This document shows, piece after piece, positions 21,401-31,432 of a DNA stretch of 64,000 nt (positions are counted from its first letter, which is position 1; each line of letters opens with the position of its first letter). The position numbers and the translations under genes are program-made. Below the pieces are notes generated by a model. That model was given only the letters and a program-made list of their open reading frames with translations, did no database searches and had not been told where the DNA came from. The stretch is from Cylicocyclus nassatus (Eukaryota > Nematoda > Chromadorea > Rhabditida > Strongylidae): positions 86,942,636 through 87,006,635 of the forward strand of contig CATQJL010000112.1 of assembly GCA_958299035.1 (NCBI GenBank). The letters are read 5' to 3'.

Positions 21401-23918
21401 ACTGAGGACTAGGATTAGTCAGACCAAAAAAAAACGGCCGGGCAGGAGGCAGCAAAGGACAGCCGCTTCTGCTCATGAAAGTACCTGAGGAGTTTTAGAC
21501 TTTCTCGCGCCTTCAATCACCTTCAGCTATCATTCATTCTCTCTCAGACAGTGGAAGGGATACCTCCGGAGCGAAAATGGGAGAGTCCGCTCTGCCCAGC
21601 GGGATTGCCACTCGTGCTCCGAAGCCCTCCCATTTCACCCATTTTGGTGCTCCGGAGGTTCCTCCAAATTTTGGCGCACTCCCGGAACTGAGATTTGCGA
21701 GCCCCGGGGAGGGGTCATTCGCCTTCTTGTGACGGAGGTACCCCTTCGACTGTCTGAGCTGTCTAAGAGAAGCGAGCACGCTTTGCGTACGTTTAATATA
21801 CAAGTTTATGAATGGGTTCTTACGCGTTTTGGTTAATTATTAGGGTGGACGGTAAAAAATGGGACAGCTTGATTTTAGTTATATTTTGGAGTTTTTTGTT
21901 TCGAGCAACAGCAAGTAGGCTGCAACTTGAATGTCGCTTACATGGGCGACCTTCACCTATTATTCTGACAACGCGTTAACGCTCCTCTTCCACTACCCTA
22001 CGCGTGGCGCCCTGAAGAACTCAGACAGGGTTTTTTGAACAATTCTCAATCTTGCGCTGCTATACCGTAAAATTGTATAGCAAATTACATACCATTCGAA
22101 AGAGCTCTTCATGCTCTTTCAAATGATATGTTAATTGCATGAGTTTTCTTCTCAATTTCAGAAAAAAAAGCGAAAAACCCTGAAAAACAGCTATTTTTGG
22201 AGCAATAAAAAAACCAAAAAATCATGTTTTGCCCTACATTTTTCGAAGATAGATGAAATCTGAGGTAAGCTGCATATGGATGGATAGAGCGTAAAAAGCT
22301 CTATCAGATGATACCTAGAAAACATGCATTCACCTGCAAAGAATTGAATAACGCGTATCTTCGTTCTCAAAGCTGTTAATGGCCATATCTCCTGACTTTG
22401 AAAGTTGATGCCACCAAGTCGTCGTGGGTTTGGTGACTGTCCCACCACCCATTGCAGCAGTGGTACCCAGTGGTACTTTGGGTGGTCTCACATGTTTGAC
22501 TGCGCAGAAACTGCTCGAAGTTCATGATTTGTCGAAGTGACTAACTTTGCACTTCAGCAAGTATAAAAGTTACTAGGTGTGTAAATGACCTTATACAGGT
22601 ACTTTCTGAAAGAGAATAATTTATTCTAATATCCACCAAAATTGGAAAGTTCAACCACATTTCTTTCTTGAGAAATCTGCAATTATTCTCAAGGTGTCCC
22701 ATTTTTTACCGTTCACCCTAATACAATTAGAAATTCGTGAAAGAACGTGTTTAAGCCAGTGCGGATTAACGAGCTCAAACACGTTTTTCCAGAATTGCGA
22801 TAATAAAATCCACCAAAACGCGTTAAAACTCATTTATGAACTCGTCAACTGAGTGTAGAATGAATGATACTTGATATGATGTATGCCCCCTCCCCAAGTT
22901 CGCAAACTTTTCAAGCTTGTTAGATTTCTAGCTATAGGTATTATGCTATAAAATTAGCAAATAAAATAGTGATTGCTAAAAAAGACTCATAAATGTTGGA
23001 CACATTCGATAACGAAGCGGCATGAAAAACCAGACTTGAGTTTATTTGGAAAGTAGCTCGGTCGTTAAATTTTTGAGCTGGAATCCCAAACATAATTTTA
23101 TAAATGTTTCTCGTCATAATTATTTCGATCGAATACAAGGACTCTAAAGACCAATGGCATACGTTCAATTGGCAGACTTACTCCTTTCTGAACCATTTGG
23201 AAAAAAAGTGTCCTGAACTCTTCTCAGGAAGCTCTTGTATTTGGGTCGTGATAGTTAGTCACGATTTGTCGTGTTGGAAAACTATCACAAGCGAAATGCA
23301 AGAAGATCGGCATGCAATGTTATTGTTATACCTAGCTGTCTTGTCACAATTAATCGCGATAATGAAATCGCGTGAACTTTGCCCAAGGCCTAAGGAAGTC
23401 CGGAACTCCTCACACTTCCAGAAGAAAAGACGACTAGCCTTTGCTGCTTTTGCCGGACGTCCAAAAAGCAGCGTAATCACAAAGCTATTGTGGTCTATTC
23501 TTTGCCAAAAGGGAGAATTCACCGCATCAACAAAAGTAAATCATCTGTTCATATCATACTCAACAACTTTATCTGAAGCGTTGAAGGATAACTACCAAAA
23601 CACTTACTTCCGTTCGATGTAATCGTAGGACGTCACCAACTTGCAAGTCGTTGAAGTAATTGGAAGATGCTTTTGCAACTTTAACAAGTGCACTAGCATC
23701 TTCATCCTTGTTAAAAAAAAAGTGAAGTAATCTATGCAGAAGAAAACGTGCTATCAGAAAAATTGCACAAATGATTGAAGGCTTACTTGTATTTCGATTA
23801 GCTGACCACCAAAGTCAGAATCTGTTATAGATCGAACCACACCATAGACATACACTCTACCGGATTCTGGCAGTTCGCGGAGTTTGGTATAACAGTAAGC
23901 CGATTCACCTTCGTCCAT
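15401..23918 (-). CDS. POT1: POT1-like telomere-end-binding protein with OB folds and C-terminal zinc ribbon
   Basis: Exons, 5' to 3': 23918-23787, 23706-23608, 21356-21213, 21143-21004, 20184-20030, 19977-19881, 19830-19757, 19706-19553, 19333-19170, 19130-19066, 19011-18857, 18757-18674, 18236-18084, 18034-18013, 17782-17697, 17644-17411, 17371-17222, 17163-17021, 16953-16838, 15664-15548, 15433-15401; about 840 codons. OB1 has VYVYGVVRSI, then GDVLRLHRTE and IATSKKY. OB2 has FLRVWDGTTPKFPSYRN and VNDVVYLCNIRNY...GLQYGRALEVL. These follow POT1 OB1 and OB2, which bind single-stranded telomeric DNA. An acidic Ser-rich linker follows, then CLICDYEF..CVKC, a zinc ribbon inside a probable third OB-type domain (YRITLPCVYQ). 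The ATG at 23918 is preceded by TAGTTCAG, a possible trans-splice acceptor. Two junctions (21004/20184 and 17411/17371) do not match in phase, so a small exon or a different splice site is missing there. All others fit. Confidence 0.85.
15702..16815. mobile_element. Non-autonomous hAT element with perfect 8-bp duplication, in a POT1-like intron
   Basis: Ends CAGGGTTGAG and CTCAACCCTG, flanked by ATCATATC at 15694-15701 and 16816-16823. Subterminal poly-G runs occur at both ends. An internal hairpin near 16388-16465 has arms containing GGGTCAGGCGCAACCCC and its complement. It lies in the intron between exons 16953-16838 and 15664-15548, starting about 15 nt from the donor. Without it the intron would be about 50 nt. 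No transposase frame. Confidence 0.88.
20308..20920. mobile_element. Foldback MITE (ATAGTCGTCC ends) in a POT1-like intron
   Basis: Left ATAGTCGTCCTCCCCCCACT and right its reverse complement; arms of roughly 95 bp with few differences, including the GC-rich block with CGGCAGAGCGCG. TA at the boundary suggests a TA duplication. No coding frame. Confidence 0.8.
21840..22721. mobile_element. TA-duplicating MITE (TTAGGGTGGACGG ends) in a POT1-like intron
   Basis: Left TTAGGGTGGACGGTAAAAAA, right the near-complement ending CACCCTAA, flanked by TA at 21838-21839 and 22722-22723. The 882-bp interior has no transposase frame. Consistent with Tc1/mariner-type ends. Confidence 0.75.
22722..23607 (-). 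other. Remainder of the long OB1 intron of the POT1-like gene
   Basis: Splicing 23608 directly to 21356 joins OB1 correctly, so this stretch is intron. It holds overlapping open frames on both strands around 23104-23622, but none continues the OB fold or shows a recognised domain. Confidence 0.6.
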
Positions 23919-24043
23919 TTCCTGAACTATGGAAGTTCGGAATACGAGGTTTTTGAAAAGTCGATTTTTCCGCATGATTATCGCAACTGCACGCAATGCA
24001 GACGACTTCACGTCATATCGTGCATCTCCAGGATTGCCCCTAC

Positions 24044-24216
24044 GGTAGGTGCCAGAGTAAGCGAATATTTTGTTCAAGTTGGGGTCCCGCGCAGAACTGG
24101 CATCACTAATCATTGTGGCATAATGCCAACTTGGCGTTGTGCCACAATGATTAGTAACGCCAGTTCTGCGCGGGACCCCAACTTGAACAAAATATTCGCT
24201 TACTCTGGCACCTACC
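24044..24216. repeat. Large palindrome 1 upstream of the POT1-like gene
   Basis: About 83-bp arms meeting almost without spacer at 24130, with about four mismatches; the block GGGTCCCGCGCAGAACTGGC recurs inverted as GCCAGTTCTGCGCGGGACCC. Confidence 0.92.
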
Positions 24217-24351
24217 TATGGCACGCGCCATACTTGATCCGCTTGATCCGCTTGAATTGCTTCATCCACTTCGCCATTGGTCAATTTGCTGATTTGACCA
24301 ATAGCGAAGTGGATGAAGCGGACCAAGCGGATCAAGTATGGCGCGTGCCTA
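24217..24351. repeat. Large palindrome 2
   Basis: Arms of about 60 bp around a centre near 24285: GGCACGCGCCATACTTGATC on the left is matched by GATCAAGTATGGCGCGTGCC on the right. It abuts palindrome 1. Confidence 0.9.
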
Positions 24352-24451
24352 TATGAACCATCAACGAGGCTGCCTTTCGATCGTTTTCACACGTCCAATC
24401 TGGAATGGGGATTATGCGTAAAAAGTATCTTTGGGGCCTAACTACGACATG

Positions 24452-24675
24452 GCCCAAGCGGCAGCGCTAATGACTCACTAACAGTTGAGATATACGCCTC
24501 CAAACTGGACCCCAGGATCGTATTATCGGACGACTTGCATCGTGTTCGCATGCTTTAGCGTGAGGCCACGCGAAACTGATGTGTCGCGCCATGAATCCAT
24601 GGCAATACGATCCTGAGGTCTATTTTGGAGGCATATACCTCAGCCGTTAGTGAGTCACTGCGCTGCCGCTTGGGC
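24452..24675. repeat. Large palindrome 3
   Basis: Arms of about 75 bp: GCCCAAGCGGCAGCG at the left is matched by CGCTGCCGCTTGGGC at the right, with the inner blocks GCCTCCAAACTGG and CTATTTTGGAGGC. The loop is about 75 bp. Confidence 0.85.
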
Positions 24676-24689
24676 AGTGCGTTAGTTAC

Positions 24690-27230
24690 TTACTTAGATA
24701 CTTAGATGGCCCGGCTTCACGTGAGGTGCGGGCCCCAGCACAGAAGTTTCCATTTCTCCCTATCCCTCGCTTCACATCCACGATCTTCTTGGTTGACGTC
24801 GGTGGCTGCGTCCACGAGTTCCAGGTGCAAAAATCGTATACAGCTAGTTTTTCAACTGGTCCATTCGTTCCACGAACAGTCTGCCCTCTCGTTGGTCTTC
24901 CTCGGGGACGTTTTGCTTCGCGAGGAATCCACTCCGATGTTCTTAGTGTCCATCTGTCGTCTGTTCTTCTAATAATCGGCCCATCGATGCTTCGCTTTCG
25001 CAACGTAATCCGTTGGGTCACGAAGACAGGGCAATTTTCTCATTTCCATACTTCGAAGTCCGACAAGGTGTTGTTTGTGTCGGCTCACCTCCAGAAGACT
25101 ACGCTCAAGCGCTCTGTGGGTGGTCTCAAAGCTTTCGAAGTGGCTACGTGTCAGCCCAAGTCTCAGCTGCGTAAGAGAGCGCCGGGAGAAAGGTTGTGTT
25201 GAACAGGTGGGCACGAAGCTCCGGGTCCGTCGGTTGGTCGGTGGCTTCCTTCAGAGACGCGAAGGCGGTCCAGGCTGCTCTTCTTCTCCTGTTGAGTTCT
25301 TCCCTCAACTCGTTCTCTATGTTTAGCGAACGTCCGAGATACACGTAAGAAGACGTTTCCATAATAGGAGTGCCTTCCAATTTCATTTCTGCATCTTCCC
25401 AAAGGGAATCTCCCATCAACTCGTATGCCTCTCTCGTCCCAGTCCAGTGACTTCATCACCAACTGTAAGGCTGCGGTGAACAGTTTCTGCGAAATTGTGT
25501 CGCCTTGTCCAACCCCCTTCCCAACTGGGATGGTCAGAGGCGATGGAACAGCTGCATCGTCGTTGTACAGTCCTTGTAACAGTTGGCTAACGTCCTCACA
25601 TAAGCTGGGTCCACTCCTTGATCGACTAGCGCAGACAGGATGGCGTTGGTTACGACGCTGTCAAAGGCTTTTTCGTAGTCGACAAAGGTTGGGACGGGAG
25701 GCAGACTTTGGTGACGCCCGAAACCATCTGGGTATGGTCCATGCAGCTGAACCCTTTGCGAGATGCAGCTTCTTCTTGGGTGGGCCTCATCCAGTGTCCT
25801 AGATGTGTGAGCGAGGATAATCTTCGTAAAAAGCTTGTACAGCATACTCAGCAGGCATATCGGACGGTAGTTTCGAAGATTCTCTCCTTCACCCTTCTTG
25901 AAAAGAAGGACGATTCTTGACGTTCTTCACTGGTCGGGAATCCTTTCCTTCCGAAGGTAAGGTGATAGATGCGACGCGAGAATCTCGCGTAGACGTTGTC
26001 CTCCGGCTCGGAGAAATTCGACGGAAAGATGGTCTGGTCCTGGAGCCGTGGACGTCTTCTAGTCTTAATCGCCGTGCGCACTTCAGCAGGTAGATTTCGT
26101 GGTGGTACTTTTTTAGTGGGAACAACCTTCATCGGCACGGGTGGATGAACGGAAGAGGTTGGTGTAGAAGTTCTTCGCGATAGATTCCATCTTGTATCGG
26201 GACGAAGTCGGAGTCCCGTATTCGATCAATAGTGCAGCCAGCGGTACGTGATATTCACAGAGGTCCCTTCGGCACTTCTTAAGACTTCGTCTTCCTTTGG
26301 CTGCTTCCAGTATCTTGGCTTGCCCGTACTTCCTGAGATTCTCCTGCAAAGCTATTCTGCAACTGGCGGCTATCAGTCGCTCGAGATGGGTTGCATGATC
26401 CTTCAGAAATCTTCTTCTTTCGAGCATTTCCTTGGTAGTCTTCGAAATACGTTTCAAGTTCTTCTCAGAAGTCACTGTGGTGCACTCTCCGCAGGCTCGC
26501 AATCCTTTCAAAAGCCAATCATAGTCGTATGTTGGGTCCTCCTCGATGGCCCAGTCACAACTTGATATGAGCTCTTCCAGCCTTTTACCGTCATGACTTC
26601 CTTCCTTCTCGCGGCACTGTGTCAGACTTTCTTTTCCAGCCTTCGGCTGAGTCGTTTCTTCGCTCGAAGGAGACAGTGATCGGAGCCACTACAGAAGGAT
26701 GGAACTACTGAGACATCGAGCAAGCTCCACCTTCGGTTGGTGAGAATGTGGTCGATTTCCGCCTGAGTCGTTCCGTCGGGCAATTCCCATGTCCACCTGC
26801 GATGTTCCTGCTTCTCAGACAATCGCTGGGGGCAGGCGGGCACCGGAAAAATAGATTGCTGATTTCTCGCACCCCGCTCGCGGATTTTTTGCAAAGCAAT
26901 CAGGACTTTTCGGAAGACCGCTTGCTGAGTCAGCGGATTTTTGAGAGACCGCCTGTTGAATTTTTTTTCGCTCTTATCTTTTGCAGATATATTGCTGAAT
27001 CTCTGAGGAATCGAGAACTCAGCAAGCGGAAACTTCCGAAAAGTCCTGTTTGCTTTGCAAAAAATCCGCGAGCGGGGTGCGAGAGATCAGCAATCTATTT
27101 TTCCGGTGCCCGCCTGCCCCCGGCGATTGTCTGAGTTCATGAAAATGAAGCTTCCATGGAAAAGTCGTGCGGCAGAGAGAAGCCCAACAAGACGGTTGCC
27201 GTTTTCGTTCCAGAACCCATATCCAGTGCC
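24690..27230 (-). mobile_element. RTE-type non-LTR retrotransposon, 5'-truncated and decayed
   Basis: Minus-strand fragments in several frames. They run from the end of the endonuclease (TTQAEIDHILTNRRW, about 26750) through reverse transcriptase (MLYKLFTKII near 25845, FVDYEKAFDS near 25690) to the C-terminal block (SSYVYLGRS near 25360, ALSYAAETWAD near 25150, EWIPREAKRPRGRP near 24930). The 3' end is a short TAAG-type tail near 24690. Frameshifts are frequent. The segment that should hold the FADD active site is missing: DGRF is followed at once by sequence that belongs about 50 codons later (near 25400). A MITE interrupts the endonuclease at 26814-27135. Upstream, NENGNRLVGLLSAARLFHG continues the endonuclease to about 27230. 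Confidence 0.88.
26814..27135. mobile_element. CTCAGAYAATCGCC MITE, copy 1, inside RTE
   Basis: Near-palindromic 322-bp element: CTCAGACAATCGCTGGGGGC at the left is matched by GCCCCCGGCGATTGTCTGAG at the right. The RTE endonuclease frame resumes on both sides. TT flanks both ends. Other copies: 38938, 50976, 55563. Confidence 0.88.
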
Positions 27231-29099
27231 TTAGTTAGAGCTCCAAAATTACTTTCCACGTGAAATCCCCATAGGTCCAGATTTACCTGGACGCTGCCTT
27301 TAACTCCAGCAATTTTGAGGCATTTATTCCAAGGTGACATGTTAAAATGGTCAAAAGACAGTCACGTTGATGGTTCATATGGGGAACTCTGGGGATGCAC
27401 CATACACGATTCATGACACGCAAAAAATGGGCATCGTTGCGTCCGGCCAAGACAGTTCGTGCAAGGGAGAGACAGCAGATGGTAGAAGAAGAGTAAAAGC
27501 GCTCGATCAGAGAGACGCCGATATTCCGCAGTTTTGCGTGCTTGGAATCGCTTATAAAGGAATCCGTTGACGACTCGTGCAATTATACCACCGTTGTCAT
27601 GGCTTTTTGGAGCCTTTCCAGCTTTACAGTACGCTGCAACGCCCGGGAATTCGGTAGCTTGCAGCATCCCTGTCCTTTAAACTCTTTTGTTGATTTAAGC
27701 ATTTCACATCGTTTTTTTCTTATTTTTCATTTCAGGCACTCTTTCTAATGTCTAGTGAGACCATCGCCGCGAGCAAAGTTAAAGGAACGAATTAGCCTTT
27801 TTCGTAGTTGCAGTGGTTGGTATCATGGCTACGATTGGGATTGCATGTTTTCTTCAATGTTTTGTAATGTCATGACATGTTCCTGAGGACAGACCACTGA
27901 AGTGACTATTTCAGCACTCTTTGATCAGGGACACCATGCAGGAGAGCGGAAATAAACATTAGGTGGTCTCGTTTAAGGAAAATTCATGATAGACACCACT
28001 GCTCATGAACAAAGCACATCCTTTCACCTAGTTTTGCCCAGGGTGATGGTTCACGACTGTAAAAAGGATGTTTGGTAGGTGAAATGGGAACGGAACTTTA
28101 GAAATGTGCCCAAACAAATTTTTTCCTAATTTTTTGAAGTAGATTTTAATATATTTGAACATCGAGAGAACTTAAGAAAAAGGGGAAACGAATGACTGAA
28201 TTAAATACAAGAACTAAGAAGAAAAACAATGTGAAATGGTAAATCAACAAAGAAGCTAAAGGATAGTGTTGCTGCGAGCAACCAAGTCCCGGCGCGCTGC
28301 GCGTACCTATACGAACTCTCCATGTTCGTATTGTACTTTGCGCCCGAAGAATTCCGCATGAAGAACAACGACAGAAGCGCGAAGTTTCCCACAGGCTCGT
28401 ATCTATTGTTTTGTTAGCTGTTAGCTTATCTGTGATATTCTCATGCTTTCTGGTATTTTGTTTATAATCGCTCGCATAAGAGAAGGTGGCAGAGCGTAGT
28501 TAAGGTAATGTGTCTCATTTTGTTTGATTTGCCTTTTCTTGTTTTGCCTTTGTGTCATGCTTTGTATTATTTATGTACACATTTTTCTTGCTTCTTTCAC
28601 AGTCTGTCACGGATCCCACACAGTGTTCGCTCAGTTCACGGAATCCCTCACAGCAACTCACAGGATATGCGGTTGACATATATTGCATCTATACTCCTTA
28701 TGTAATATCGTCGTAGCTCATTATAGTTGTTAGTTGCCTCTTAGTAATAAAGTTTAAATAACCAAGTTTGAGATGTGATCGCTGTGCGCAAGTCCCGCGT
28801 GGCAGCCAATCGATCACAGTCCACCCACAGCGCATACAACTGTTCACCGGGTGTACATTACCGCCAAGGTGCAAGGCTCCAGAAAGGCACGCCCTCATGT
28901 TGGTGTAAGTGCACGAATCGGGGCAGTCGTCGACGAATATCCTTTAAAGAATCGCAGTTGTTCAAGTGGTGTATGTTTTGCATCGAACTGGCTACCCACT
29001 TTCAGGTATAAGAATTTTCGTCGCTGAACACTCGACCTCGCACTAAGCACAGCTGAGTGGGATGCTTTTTTGTGAGTGTTCTATGCTCCTATGCGCGCA
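27231..29099. other. Spacer between two RTE elements with a shared repeat fragment
   Basis: No gene recognised. The part around 28230-28300 (GCTGCGAGC, GCGCGCTGCG) and 28865-28950 (CACGAATCGGGGCAGTCGTC) resembles 59790-59935, so an unnamed dispersed repeat is present, possibly the 5' region of an RTE. Confidence 0.45.
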
Positions 29100-31432
29100 A
29101 AGACCAAGTAGAATCCGTCTTCCCTTTTTTGAATCGTCCATCTTAAACCCTCTCATAGTCTGCTGCCTCAACGTGGCGAGGGGAGGCCCCTGGATGTAGC
29201 AAGAAAGTTCGAATTCAGGAGTCAGCTGAGCTAAAGCAGCTCTCCATGTTGTCATGTCAGGATTCGTTGCAATCTGCCGCCTGATAACGCAAGCTGAAGT
29301 CGCCGGGAGGCAAAACCCTTCAGTGTCATCCAAGAAGCGGCGATGCTTCAACACACCTCTAGAACGCTCCAGCTAGGCTATCCAAGGTGCCGGGAAATCC
29401 AATGGCTTCTACAACTTTGAAATAGCCGCCCCAGTACCTTGCGCACCGTGTTTGTCTGCCGCTTGGTACGTCGGATGGCTGTACGACTGGTGAGGGGCGA
29501 ATAAATTTCAGGTGCGAGAGATGTCCATCGATCCTACGGCAACAAAACGGATTCGACAGGATACGGGGCTTTTTCGATTATGCACATACAATGCAAGGAC
29601 CTTAGCTTCAGGCCATGAGCTCTTCATCCTCCTGGACGCCGCAAGCCGCATTAAATACGATGTTGCTTTGGGGGGAAGCAAAGTAAAGAAGCTCGACTAT
29701 GCTCAAAAGGAAGGATGGAACTCCCTTCATAGTGGGAGAGGGTTCCAACACGAATTGCGGGCGTGGGATTTTTCGTACATCAATCCGTTAGCCATTTCGT
29801 TGACTCTTATAGAATCCTGTCAACACGACTAGCAGTCCTAAGACCTTTGCTCTAGGTCGGAAGAAGATCAATATCATCAACTGTTATTCGCCTACAGGTG
29901 CAGCAGATGAGTGCGAACTTGACAAGTTCTATGAAGAGCTCAAAGACACTAACCACAGATGAACTCGTTTTACAGCTCATCGTTGGCAACTTTAATGCAA
30001 GGATAGGACAACCACAACACCAACAGAACGACAGAATTGGGAAATTTGGGCTGGGAAGTCGGAAGAAGAACGACAGACTCGTCGGACTCATCGAAGCGGC
30101 TCGTATACTTCATGGAAATTCTTTGAATAAAAGAAAGAACATTGCTAGACGTGAGAGTCACCAAATGGAACGGCGCATGCAGAGATCGATCATATGCTTG
30201 TCAACAAGAAATGGAGTTAGGTCAATATCGGAGTGGTTCGTTCTGAATAGGACCACCGTCTACTTCCTGCAAAGCTCCGCTTAAATCGAAAAAGATAGAA
30301 TTGCCATCGCGCGAAGTCTAGAAGAGAAGCCGTATGCAACGAACGCATTTTCAAGAACGCCATTTCCAGATATGACTGGAAGGAGTGCGAAGATCCAACA
30401 GAATATCTAGAAAAGTTGATTGGACTACGCAGTTGTGCAGAATTCTTATTGTGGAAAGAGGCTCGGGGCAGTTGGCAAACGACACCAAGGAGCTTTTTCA
30501 GAAAAGGTGAATCCTGCACGCGGATCAAAGTGCACGCATCTAGAGCAATTACTGTTCAACGCATTTGCAGGAAAGCTGTAAAAGAGGATCTGAAACGATA
30601 TCGACTAATGAAGATACTGGAAGCAGCATAGAACAGGAGAAGTCTGAAGAGGTGTCGTAGGGACCTTCGTGAGCACGAGATACCGATTAGGCTGCTCTAC
30701 TGAATAAGGACGAAAGACTAATGAACTCCCGACTCGAAATGGAAGCGATGACGAGGAACTTCGACAACGAAATTTCTCGATCTACGACGCCAGTACCAGA
30801 GCCTATCATCCCCACTGGTGAGCAGCCATAGAGGATACTTCCTTCAGAGGTACGCTCGGCCGCAGAGTGCATGAAACCAGGCACAGTTCCTGGTCCTGAC
30901 GGAATCACCGCCAACTTACTGAAAGCAGGCAGACACAAGTTACACACTCTACTGGCAACTCATATGGCATTATATGGAGAAAGAAAAAATACAAGAATAC
31001 CCAACCAGTGAAGGGCATCCTGCACTATTCTTCTTAACAAGAAAGGCGAAGGTCAGGAGCTCAAGAATTATCGGATCAGCTTGCTAAGTGTGTTTTACAG
31101 GCTGTTCACGAAGATGATCATGTCGCGTATTTCAAGAATGTTGGATGAAGCACACCCGACTGAGCAAGCCGATTCCGTAGAAAATTCGGCTGCGTCGATC
31201 ACATCCAAACCGTACCAAGGGTAGTGGAGGTGTGTCTTAAATAACAGTTGCTCCTACACCTCACCGTCGTCGAATTACGAAAAGGCTTTCGATAGTGTGG
31301 AAATCAACAGCGTCTTTACTGCTTTGATCACCAAGGCGCGGCCCAACATATATAAGGACCATAACGGACTGCAACAAAAAATGTACCAGCACTAAACAGC
31401 TGTTTGACCATCCACTCCGCATTATACTTGGG

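Noticed and set aside
23104..23622. 172-codon plus frame and 87-codon minus frame
   Set aside because: Both lie in the OB1 intron; direct splicing 23608 to 21356 gives the correct OB fold and neither frame has a recognised domain.
23919..24113. Extension of the POT1-like start to an ATG at 24113
   Set aside because: The extra residues come from palindrome 1, and the homologous start fits the ATG at 23918 after a TTCAG acceptor.
29043..29354. 103-codon minus frame
   Set aside because: Antisense to the RTE 5' region.
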